Part shown: positions 28,574 through 35,757 of the stretch, piece by piece
Layout: every line of letters begins with the position of its first letter
Position numbering within the stretch: position 1 is the stretch's first letter
Assembly: GCF_004519545.1 (NCBI RefSeq)
Contig: NZ_SDKM01000006.1
Span: 1 to 64,000, forward strand
From: Nocardioides guangzhouensis
GTDB lineage: Bacteria > Actinomycetota > Actinomycetes > Propionibacteriales > Nocardioidaceae
Direction of reading: 5' to 3'
Length of the DNA: 64,000 nucleotides
Translations under genes and position numbers: made by a program
The notes under the pieces: generated by a model
Seen by the model: only the letters and a program-made list of their open reading frames with translations
Told to the model about the DNA's origin: nothing
Databases searched by the model: none

Positions 28574-28638
28574 CGGCCCATTGTGTCGGGTGTCCGCGGC
28601 CCCGGCGCGAGGGGCTGGAAGCCGCTCACTCCTCGGAC

Positions 28639-28644
28639 TAGGTT
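28639..28644 (+). promoter_or_regulatory. -10 hexamer of a leaderless transcript
   Basis: TAGGTT stands six bases before ATG 28651, with no Shine-Dalgarno sequence in between. Confidence 0.5.
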
Positions 28645-28650
28645 CGGGCC

Positions 28651-29172
28651 ATGAGCATCGAGCGCCCCGTGTCCCCGAACCCCTACGACCTGCTGCCGGC
28701 GACCGCGTCCTTCACGGTCACCTCCACCGACGTCGCCGACGGACAGCCGCTGAAGGACGACCAGGTCGCCGCCCTCGGCAACACCTCCCCGCAGCTGTCG
28801 TGGGAGGGCGCCCCCGAGGGCACCAGGTCGTACGTCGTCACCTGCTTCGACCCGGACGCCCCCACGCCCAGCGGCTTCTGGCACTGGGTGCTCGTCGACC
28901 TGCCGGCCGACGTCACCTCCCTCGACACGGGAGCCGCGTCCGGATCGCTGCCCGGCAAGGCGTTCCACGTGCGCAACGACGGCGGCGAGGCCGGGTTCAT
29001 GGGGGCCGCCCCGCCGCCCGGCGACCAGGTGCACCGCTACTTCTTCGTCGTCCACGCCGTCGGCGAGGACCGCCTCGGCGTCGATGCGAGCGCCTCCCCC
29101 GCCGTGGTGTCGTTCAACCTGGCGTTCAAGACCCTCGGCCGCGCGATCATCCACGGCACCTACCGGCACTGA
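28651..29172 (+). CDS. YbhB/YbcL-type phosphatidylethanolamine-binding-like protein
   Basis: A cytoplasmic PEBP/Raf-kinase-inhibitor-like protein, 173 residues, close to the usual 160-180. The ligand-pocket motifs are DPDAPTPSGFWHWVLVDLP near residue 68 and the HRYFFVVHAV strand near 128 that follows the MGAAPPPGDQ loop. Physiological function of the bacterial family is unclear. It stands alone, divergent from cobT with 77 bases between starts. Confidence 0.93.
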   Translation: MSIERPVSPNPYDLLPATASFTVTSTDVADGQPLKDDQVAALGNTSPQLSWEGAPEGTRSYVVTCFDPDAPTPSGFWHWVLVDLPADVTSLDTGAASGSLPGKAFHVRNDGGEAGFMGAAPPPGDQVHRYFFVVHAVGEDRLGVDASASPAVVSFNLAFKTLGRAIIHGTYRH

Positions 29173-29259
29173 CCGGGCTGTTGTCCTGACCTTCGACCCT
29201 TGCGCCACCGCACGGCCCGGGTCTGTGCTGGTGGCAGTCGAGGGACGAGGAGGAACCCC

Positions 29260-29568
29260 ATGGACACCGGCGCACACCCACCGACGGCAACGGCCGGCTT
29301 CCACGCCGTGAAACGCTGGAACGTCGAGGTCTTCATCGGCGAGCACGAGGGCAGGACCCGGGCCGAGGCCCGGCTGCACACCGAGGAGCCGACCGGCCAC
29401 ATCGGGACCGGCACGGCGCGGCTGAACCCGACCGACAGCGACGTGCCCGAGATCGGGGACGAGCTCGCGGTGGCGCGGGCGCTCTCGGAGCTGGCCCACC
29501 AGCTGCTGCACGCCGCGGCCGAGGACATCGGCCAGATGACGCACGAGCGGGTCCGGCTGACCCGCTGA
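29260..29568 (+). CDS. DUF1876 (dsRBD-like) protein
   Basis: A 102-residue protein of the DUF1876 type: KRWNVEVFIGEHEGRTRAEA, then GTGTARLNPTDSDVPEIGDE and a C-terminal helix LAVARALSELAHQLLHAAAE. The family has a dsRBD-like fold and no known function in actinobacteria. ATG 29260 follows GAGGAGG. In mycobacteria members belong to the dormancy regulon, but no DosR-type box is visible upstream here. Confidence 0.87.
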   Translation: MDTGAHPPTATAGFHAVKRWNVEVFIGEHEGRTRAEARLHTEEPTGHIGTGTARLNPTDSDVPEIGDELAVARALSELAHQLLHAAAEDIGQMTHERVRLTR

Positions 29569-29589
29569 CGCACCCGACCGACAGACCCG

Positions 29590-29605
29590 GACGGGCCAGC
29601 CCGTC
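29590..29605 (+). terminator. Short hairpin after the DUF1876 gene
   Basis: GACGGGC-CA-GCCCGTC, a 7-bp stem 21 bases after the stop codon. Modest evidence for a terminator. Confidence 0.4.
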
Positions 29606-29718
29606 GGTGCCACGCGGCATGACGTCATGGGGTCGTCCTCTCGACGGGGGTTGCCCCGCGTCGCCGCACGGGAGCAGTGTCGGAGACGCCCACCATCAGC
29701 GCGCTCTCGGGAGGGAAC

Positions 29719-31350
29719 ATGCGCACTCGAAGGGTCGTCTCCGGCATCGCCTCGGCCGTCCTGGCCGCCGCCATCACGATGGTCGCCACCGGCGGGGAGG
29801 GCGCCACCGGCGCCGCGCCGCCCGCGAAGCCGCCCCGGATCGCCGGCCACTTCAAGCAGGTCGTGGTGATCTACCAGGAGAACCACAGCTTCGACAACCT
29901 GTACGGCGCGTGGGGCGACGTCGGCGGCGAGCACGTCGACGGCACTGCTGACGCACCGGCGGCCCGGACCCTCCAGGTGGCCCAGGACGGGTCGACGTAC
30001 GCCTGCCTGCGGCAGAACGACGTCAACCTGACCTCCCCGCCACTCACCTCGATCTGCTCGGACCCGGCCCACGGCACCCCGGCGAGCGCGTTCAGCAACG
30101 ACCCGTTCACGATCGACGACCACATCGCGCCGACCGACACGACCTGCCCCAAGCCACCGGGTGCCTCCGCGCCGTTCGGCGTGCCGAAGGGCAGCGGCCT
30201 CGAGGGGGGCTGCACGCGCGACCTCGTGCACCGCTTCTACCAGGAGCAGTACCAGCTCAACGGCGGGCAGCAGAACCGCTACGTCACCGGCTCCGACGCC
30301 GTCGGGCTCACGATGGGCACCTACGACACGACGAAGCTTCCGGTCTACCGCTACCTGCACCGCAAGGGCGCCCCGAAGTACGTCGTCGCCGACCGGTTCT
30401 TCCAGGGCGCGTTCGGCGGGTCCTTCCTCAACCACCAGTGGCTGATCGCCGGTCGGGCGCCGCTCGACCCGACGGCCGGCACTCCCGGGCACACCCAGTA
30501 CTCGAAGGTCGACACGAACGGCATGCCGACCAGCTACCCGCAGTACACCGCCACAGGAGCGGTCGCCGACAACGCCCTCACGGTCGCCTGCCCGGACGGC
30601 AACCCGGCCGACTACCAGCACGCCTGCGGGAACTTCGCCGTGAACACGGTGCAGCCGGCCAGCCCGCCGGCCCGACCCGGACAGGTGAGCATCCCGCTCA
30701 TCGACGACGACGCCTACCCGAACATCGGCGACCGGCTCAGCGACGCCGGGATCTCGTGGAACTGGTACTCCGGCGGCTGGGACGACGCCGTCGCCGGCAA
30801 CCCCGGCGCGCTGTTCCAGTACCACCACCAGCCGTTCAACTACTTCGCCGACTACGCCCCCGGCCAGCCCGGCCGGGCCCACCTCCAGGACGAGGACGAC
30901 TTCTTCGACGCGGCCGAGGCCGGCACCCTGCCCACGGTCAGCTTCGTGAAGCCGTACGGCGCGGAGAACGAGCACCCCGGGTACGCCTCGGCCGCCGACG
31001 GCAGCAGCCACCTCGTGCGGCTGCTCGATGCGATCCTCACCGGGCCGCAGGCCGGCAACACGCTGGTGATCGTGACCTACGACGAGTTCGGGGGCCAGTG
31101 GGACCACGTGCCCCCGCCCGGGCAGGGCGACTCGCCCGGCGCGCACGACGCGTTCGGGCCGGGCACCCGGATCCCGGCCCTGCTCCTGGCCCGGTCGTTC
31201 ACCCGCTCCGGCGTCGACCACACGGTCCTCGACACGACGTCGATCATCGCGACGCTGGAGCGCTCGTTCGGGCTGGCACCCGTGGGCATCCGCGACACGG
31301 CGGTCAACGACCTGACCAGCGCGATCCGGATCGGCCGCGGCAAGCACTAG
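29719..31350 (+). CDS. Secreted phosphoesterase (phospholipase C/acid phosphatase family)
   Basis: An exported 543-residue member of the bacterial phosphoesterase family that includes PLC and AcpA. A Sec-type signal peptide covers residues 1-33 (RRVVSGIASAVLAAAITMV). The metal-binding opening motif VVVIYQENHSFDNLYG (about 48-63) and the closing TYDEFGGQWDHVPPP (near 455) are both intact, as is the ADRFFQGAFGGSFLNHQW segment. The phosphodiester or phosphomonoester substrate is unknown; phosphate scavenging is plausible. ATG 29719 follows GGAGGG. The gene stands between unrelated units. Confidence 0.9.
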   Translation: MRTRRVVSGIASAVLAAAITMVATGGEGATGAAPPAKPPRIAGHFKQVVVIYQENHSFDNLYGAWGDVGGEHVDGTADAPAARTLQVAQDGSTYACLRQNDVNLTSPPLTSICSDPAHGTPASAFSNDPFTIDDHIAPTDTTCPKPPGASAPFGVPKGSGLEGGCTRDLVHRFYQEQYQLNGGQQNRYVTGSDAVGLTMGTYDTTKLPVYRYLHRKGAPKYVVADRFFQGAFGGSFLNHQWLIAGRAPLDPTAGTPGHTQYSKVDTNGMPTSYPQYTATGAVADNALTVACPDGNPADYQHACGNFAVNTVQPASPPARPGQVSIPLIDDDAYPNIGDRLSDAGISWNWYSGGWDDAVAGNPGALFQYHHQPFNYFADYAPGQPGRAHLQDEDDFFDAAEAGTLPTVSFVKPYGAENEHPGYASAADGSSHLVRLLDAILTGPQAGNTLVIVTYDEFGGQWDHVPPPGQGDSPGAHDAFGPGTRIPALLLARSFTRSGVDHTVLDTTSIIATLERSFGLAPVGIRDTAVNDLTSAIRIGRGKH

Positions 31351-31479
31351 GGCCGACGCGCCGGTACGGCGTGTCGCACGTCCTGGTCGTTCCGGCACCA
31401 CCCCCCGGACACCGTCGACGGCGAGACGACGACGTACTGCGTGGGGTTCGCGCACCGCATGGCCGACGGGTGACGCATG

Positions 31480-31502
31480 GCCGGCCCGGCAGTTGGGCCG
31501 GC
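31480..31502. terminator. Hairpin between convergent genes
   Basis: GCCGGCCC-N7-GGGCCGGC, an 8-bp GC stem just before the 3' end of the minus-strand FMN reductase gene. The remainder of the 159-base gap contains nothing I can identify. Confidence 0.45.
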
Positions 31503-31509
31503 AGATGGG

Positions 31510-32160
31510 TCAGGGAACCTGACCGACCTGCCGGAGCAGCTCGTCGAACGGCACCGACTCGTCCAGCTCGAGTCCGGTCCCGTCGAGGCCGGCCGGTCGG
31601 GCAGCGGGCCTGACCGCCGGACGCCCCGCGACCAGCGCCGCGAGCTCGGCCCCGGCGCGGTCGATCCGCTCGGTCAGCCTGCCGTCCGTGGTGTCACCGA
31701 AGTCGCCGGACGCCGCGAACACCGCGGTCGGGACCACGATCGTCTTGAGGTGGGCGAACAGCGGCCGCATCGCGTGCTCGAGCACGAGCGAGTGCCGGGC
31801 GGTGCCGGCGGTCGCGCCCAGCAGCACCGGCCGCCCCTCCAGCAGGCCCGGCTCGAGGACGTCGAAGAACAGCTTGAACAGCCCGCTGTACGACGCCTGG
31901 AAGACCGGCGAGACGACCACGAGCGCGTCCGCCCGGCGTACCTTCTCGACCGCGGCCGCGAGGTCACCGGACGGGAACCCGGTGAGCACCGCGTCGGCCA
32001 GCGGCCGCGCCAGCGGACGCAGCTCGATCACGTCGACCAGGACGTCCTCGCCGCCGTCCCGGAGCGCGCCGGCCGCGGCCTCGGACAGCCGGTCGGCGAG
32101 CAGCCGGGTGCTGGACGGGACGCTGGTGCCGCCCGAGACGACCACGATCCGGCGGGTCAT
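31510..32160 (-). CDS. NADPH-dependent FMN reductase, LLM partner (CE1759-like)
   Basis: Flavodoxin-like flavin reductase of 216 residues: IVVVSGGTSVPSSTRLLAD at the N-terminus binds the FMN phosphate, and VVVSPVFQASYSGLFKLFFD near 83 is the family strand-loop. It should supply reduced FMN to the neighbouring monooxygenase. Its start overlaps the LLM stop by four bases (ATGA), so the pair is translationally coupled. The order and type match the LLM/FMN-reductase duo known from corynebacteria (CE1758/CE1759). Residues 170-216 form a Pro/Ala-rich tail. Confidence 0.88.
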   Translation of the reverse strand: MTRRIVVVSGGTSVPSSTRLLADRLSEAAAGALRDGGEDVLVDVIELRPLARPLADAVLTGFPSGDLAAAVEKVRRADALVVVSPVFQASYSGLFKLFFDVLEPGLLEGRPVLLGATAGTARHSLVLEHAMRPLFAHLKTIVVPTAVFAASGDFGDTTDGRLTERIDRAGAELAALVAGRPAVRPAARPAGLDGTGLELDESVPFDELLRQVGQVP

Positions 32161-33302
32161 CGACCGGCCTCGACGGTGTCGTCGATCGTGTCGTCACCGG
32201 TCAGGTCGGCCTGCGCAGCCTGCTCGGCGTCGGTCAGCGCGGCCACCCGGGCCGCGTGGGTCGGCGCCTCCGGCACGTGGGCCGGCTTCAGCGCGGCGAA
32301 CTCCTTGCGGAGCACCGGGACGACCTCCTCACCGAGGATGTCGAGCTGCTCGAGCACCGTCTTCAGCGGCAGGCCGGCGTGGTCCATGAGGAACAGCTGG
32401 CGCTGGTAGTCGCCGACGTACTCGCGGAACCCGAGCGTGCGCTCGATGACCTGCTGCGGCGAGCCCACGGTGAGCGGGGTCTGCGCCGTGAAGTCCTCCA
32501 GTGACGGGCCGTGCCCGTACACCGGGGCGTTGTCGAAGTACGGCCGGAACTCCCGGACCGCGTCCTGGCTGTTCTTGCGCATGAACACCTGGCCGCCGAG
32601 CCCGACGATCGCCTGGTCGGCCGAGCCGTGGCCGTAGTGCTCGAACCGGCGGCGGTAGAGCGAGACCATCGCCTCGGTGTGCGCGGCCGGCCAGAAGATG
32701 TGGTTGGCGAAGAACCCGTCGCCGTAGTACGCCGCCTGCTCGGCGATCTCGGGCGTGCGGATCGAGCCGTGCCACACGAACGGGGGTACGCCGTCGAGCG
32801 GACGCGGGGTGGCGGTGAAGCCCTGGAGCGGAGTGCGGAAGCGCCCCTCCCAGTTCACGACGTCCTCGCGCCACAGCCGGTGCAGCAGGGCGTAGTTCTC
32901 GACCGCGAGCGCGACGCCCTCCCGGATGTCCTTGCCGAACCACGGGTAGACCGGGCCGGTGTTGCCGCGACCCATCATCAGGTCCATCCGGCCCTCGGTG
33001 AGGTGCTGGAGCGTGGCGTAGTCCTCGGCGATCCGCACCGGGTCGGTGGTGGTGATCAGCGTGGTCGAGGTGCTGAGGATGATCCGCTCGGTCTGCGCGG
33101 CGATGTAGGCCATGGTGGTGGTCGGCGACGAGGCCACGAACGGCGGGTTGTGGTGCTGCCCGACGGCCACCACGTCCAGGCCGACCTCGTCGGCCTTCTT
33201 GGCGATGGTGACGGTGTTGCTGATCCGCTCGTGCTCGGTCGGCGTCCTCCCCGTGGTCGGGTCCTCGGTGACGTCACCGACTGTGAAGATGCCGAACTGC
33301 AT
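32157..33302 (-). CDS. LLM-class flavin-dependent oxidoreductase (CE1758-like)
   Basis: A 381-residue luciferase-like TIM-barrel monooxygenase: MQFGIFTVGDV at the N-terminus, VVAVGQHHNPPF near 45, and LTEGRMDLMMGRG near 105. Substrate is unknown. ATG 33302 follows GGGAGGG, and an upstream in-frame ATG would add an unlikely 21-residue leader. It is transcribed ahead of its FMN reductase. The C-terminal 30 residues (about 350-381) are acidic and Ala-rich, probably disordered. Confidence 0.9.
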   Translation of the reverse strand: MQFGIFTVGDVTEDPTTGRTPTEHERISNTVTIAKKADEVGLDVVAVGQHHNPPFVASSPTTTMAYIAAQTERIILSTSTTLITTTDPVRIAEDYATLQHLTEGRMDLMMGRGNTGPVYPWFGKDIREGVALAVENYALLHRLWREDVVNWEGRFRTPLQGFTATPRPLDGVPPFVWHGSIRTPEIAEQAAYYGDGFFANHIFWPAAHTEAMVSLYRRRFEHYGHGSADQAIVGLGGQVFMRKNSQDAVREFRPYFDNAPVYGHGPSLEDFTAQTPLTVGSPQQVIERTLGFREYVGDYQRQLFLMDHAGLPLKTVLEQLDILGEEVVPVLRKEFAALKPAHVPEAPTHAARVAALTDAEQAAQADLTGDDTIDDTVEAGR

Positions 33303-33392
33303 CGTGCCCTCCCTGGGAGCCGTGGGGGTTATGGTTGAAACTGCAATCACACCGCTCAACCGCACCGGCCCCCACGGTATTCCGTCCGGGCC

Positions 33393-34055
33393 TCACCCGG
33401 GACGGGCGACCACGACCACGTTCGACAGGTAGCGCTCGCCGTCCCAGTCCGCGCAGGTCACGAGCACGAGCTGGCCGGGCCCCCGCTGGCCGAACAGGGT
33501 CTCGGCACGCTCGGCCACCGTGCCTTTGGTGAAGGTGCGCACCGACCGGACGGCGTACCGGAGCTCGCCCCGCGTGGTGGTCACCGTGAGCCGGTCGCCC
33601 GGGCGGAGGTCGGCCAGGTGGTCGAGCGCGCCGCCCCCGGCGTGCACCGTGTGGCCGGCGACCAGGGCGGTGCCGCGCGGGTCGCCCGGGCGGGCGCCGG
33701 CCGCCCACCAGCCGAGCACCGCGGGGTTCGACGGTGGCACCAGCAGGCCGCCGACCGTCCGCACGGGGCGCACGTCGGCCCGGACGTCGAGCGACGGCAC
33801 CGTGATCTCGACCGGCGCTCCGGCGCGCGTGGGCGCGGGCGCCGCTGTGGGCAGAGCGTCGGGTACGTCGCCCGGGGCTGCCGGGCTTCCGCCCGCCGGG
33901 CCCGGCGCGTGCGCACGCGCCGGGCTGTCGGTCCCCCCGGCGCCCGGCTGGGCGTGCCAGGAGATCCCGCCGAGCACGACGAGCAGCAGGCCGAGGACCG
34001 CGAGCGGCCAGGGGTGGCGACCGGATCCGGTCGCCACCCCTGCCTTCGCCGTCAC
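33393..34055 (-). CDS. Class F-like sortase
   Basis: A membrane-anchored transpeptidase, 220 residues. One membrane helix (about 17-32, LAVLGLLLVVLGGISW) is followed by an Ala/Pro linker and the sortase barrel. The catalytic triad can be read as H135 or H138 in VAGHTVHAG, C201 in VLVTCADWD and R208 in GERYLSN. The domain is compact like class E/F sortases. ATG 34055 overlaps the stop codon of the preceding surface protein by four bases, so that protein is the obvious substrate candidate. Confidence 0.88.
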   Translation of the reverse strand: MTAKAGVATGSGRHPWPLAVLGLLLVVLGGISWHAQPGAGGTDSPARAHAPGPAGGSPAAPGDVPDALPTAAPAPTRAGAPVEITVPSLDVRADVRPVRTVGGLLVPPSNPAVLGWWAAGARPGDPRGTALVAGHTVHAGGGALDHLADLRPGDRLTVTTTRGELRYAVRSVRTFTKGTVAERAETLFGQRGPGQLVLVTCADWDGERYLSNVVVVARPG

Positions 34056-35647
34056 CTGCGCCGGGCCACCGCGACCTGGCGGCGCCGTACGAGCACGGCG
34101 CCACCGGCCAGGCCACCTCCGAGGGCGACCAGCAGCAGCGGCACGGACGATGCGGTCGTGTCGTCACTCCGGGCGAGCCCGGCCTCGACCACCGTCGGCA
34201 CCTCGGGGCCGGACGGGGGCGAGCCCTGCGGCGTCCCGGGACCGATCACCAGCGTGGGCGGCAGGCCCGGGCCCGAGGGGTACGCCGGCTCCGGCGGTCC
34301 GGCCGCCGGCGGGTGCTCCTCGGGGGGCGTCTGTCCCGGCGGGGTCTCCCCCGGCGGCTGCTCCCCCGGCGGCTGCTCCCCCGGCGGCTGCTCCCCCGGC
34401 GGCTGCTCCCCCGGCGGCTGCTCCCCCGGCGGCTGCTCCCCCGGCGGCTGCTCCCCCGGCGGCTGCTCCCCCGGCGGCTGCTCCCCCGGCGGCTGCTCCC
34501 CCGGCGGCTGCTCCCCCGGCGGCTGCTCCCCCGGCGGCTGCTCCCCCGGCGGCTGCTCCCCCGGCGGCTGCTCCCCCGGCGGCTGCTCCCCCGGCGGCTG
34601 CTCCCCCGGCGGCTGCTCCCCCGGCGGCTGCTCCCCCGGCGGCTGCTCCCCCGGCGGCTGCTCCCCCGGCGGCTGCTCCCCCGGCGGCTGCTCCCCCGGC
34701 GGCTGCTCCCCCGGCGGCTGCTCCCCCGGCGGCTGCTCCCCCGGCGGCTGCTCCCCCGGCGGCTGCTCCCCCGGCGGCTGCTCCCCCGGCGGCTGCTCCC
34801 CCGGCGGCTGCTCCCCCGGCGGCTGCTCCCCCGGCGGCTGCTCCCCCGGCGGCTGCTCCCCCGGCGGCTGCTCCCCCGGCGGCTGCTCCCCCGGCGGCTG
34901 CTCCCCCGGCGGCTGCTCGGGAGGCAGGTCGCAGCCGCGGACCCAGAAGACCTTCTGCTTGGTGTCGTTGCCGCGTGAGCGCGGCGTGTGCACGGTCAGC
35001 CGGACGTGGTAGCCCTGCTTCGGGTGAGCCGCGCCCGCGAACGAGAGCGTGTAGACCGCGACGGCGTCCAAGCCCGTGCCGGTGCCGGCACCGCTCTGCG
35101 GGTCACCGCCGACGAGCACCCGGGACGGCCCGTCGACGTCCATTCCCACGTCCCCGGTCGGCGCGTGCGGCGTGAACGCGACCTGCGAGACCACGTCGCT
35201 GCCGCCGTCGAAGCCGTACCACTCGACCTGGAACGTGCACCCGACGTGCGGGTGGTTGTCCGGGATCCGGTCGACCGTGCCTGCCGGCGCGATCTTCACG
35301 GTCCCGTTGTTGCCACCGCCGGCACCCTTGCCGCCGGGCGCCGTCGGGCGGCTGTGGGCCTTGCGGCCCTTCGGCGCCGGCCGGAACCGGTCGGCGTGCT
35401 GCCGGCCGGTCCGGCGCTGCTCGTCCTGCGTGCGGGCCTCCCGGCCCTTCCCCTTGGTCCCGGACCCGTTCCCGCGGCCCTTGTCCAGGCCGTGTGACCG
35501 TCCGTTCGTCGTGCTGCTGCGTTCGACGCCATGACCGTTCCCGTTGCCCGGGTCCGCGGCGGCGGGCAGGACCCCCGTCGACCACGATGCGACCGCGACC
35601 ACCGCGGTCAGGGCAAGCGAACGCCTGGCATCCAGATGCCGAAGCAT
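34052..35647 (-). CDS. Surface protein with GEQPP repeat array and C-terminal membrane anchor
   Basis: A 531-residue exported protein. The signal peptide covers residues 1-31 (SLALTAVVAVASWSTGVLPAA). A basic, Gly/Asn-rich stretch (about 32-110) precedes a beta-sandwich-like domain to about 240 containing two cysteines (DNHPHVGCTF, WVRGCDLPP). Residues about 243-433 are 38 identical GEQPP pentapeptides. A Pro-rich spacer leads to LARSDDTTASSVPLLLVALG, a hydrophobic helix, and RRRQVAVARRR. The tail has the layout of a sortase signal, with LARSD where an LAxTG/LPxTG motif is expected. Coupled to the sortase gene downstream. ATG 35647 follows GGGGG. Confidence 0.88.
   Translation of the reverse strand: MLRHLDARRSLALTAVVAVASWSTGVLPAAADPGNGNGHGVERSSTTNGRSHGLDKGRGNGSGTKGKGREARTQDEQRRTGRQHADRFRPAPKGRKAHSRPTAPGGKGAGGGNNGTVKIAPAGTVDRIPDNHPHVGCTFQVEWYGFDGGSDVVSQVAFTPHAPTGDVGMDVDGPSRVLVGGDPQSGAGTGTGLDAVAVYTLSFAGAAHPKQGYHVRLTVHTPRSRGNDTKQKVFWVRGCDLPPEQPPGEQPPGEQPPGEQPPGEQPPGEQPPGEQPPGEQPPGEQPPGEQPPGEQPPGEQPPGEQPPGEQPPGEQPPGEQPPGEQPPGEQPPGEQPPGEQPPGEQPPGEQPPGEQPPGEQPPGEQPPGEQPPGEQPPGEQPPGEQPPGEQPPGEQPPGEQPPGEQPPGEQPPGEQPPGEQPPGEQPPGEQPPGETPPGQTPPEEHPPAAGPPEPAYPSGPGLPPTLVIGPGTPQGSPPSGPEVPTVVEAGLARSDDTTASSVPLLLVALGGGLAGGAVLVRRRQVAVARRR
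34348..34918 (-). repeat. Perfect 15-bp tandem repeat, about 38 units
   Basis: The unit (plus strand CCCCGGCGGCTGCTC in one phase) is repeated without a visible substitution over about 570 bases and encodes GEQPP on the minus strand. As the unit is a multiple of three, every frame stays open across it. Confidence 0.95.
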
Positions 35648-35662
35648 GTGAAACCCCCGAAC

Positions 35663-35682
35663 GCGCCGGGCTGGCCCGGCGC
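35663..35682 (-). other. 5'-UTR hairpin of the surface-protein gene
   Basis: GCGCCGGGC-TG-GCCCGGCGC forms a perfect 9-bp stem about 16 bases upstream of ATG 35647, next to the Shine-Dalgarno sequence. It may modulate translation or mRNA stability; it does not match a riboswitch class I know. Confidence 0.5.
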
Positions 35683-35757
35683 TCTCGATCCCCCCGAGAA
35701 CCGCACTCTGCGGTGCAGACACCCTGCTCAACGACCGGTATCCGGATAGGTCACGGA

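Noticed and set aside
34348-34918. CRISPR array
   Set aside because: Units are contiguous 15-mers without spacers and in frame with a surface protein.
33520-35175. Plus-strand frames encoding AAPPA, GGCSP or RRLLP repeats
   Set aside because: The 15-bp unit keeps all six frames open; only the minus-strand GEQPP frame has a signal peptide, a folded domain and an anchor.
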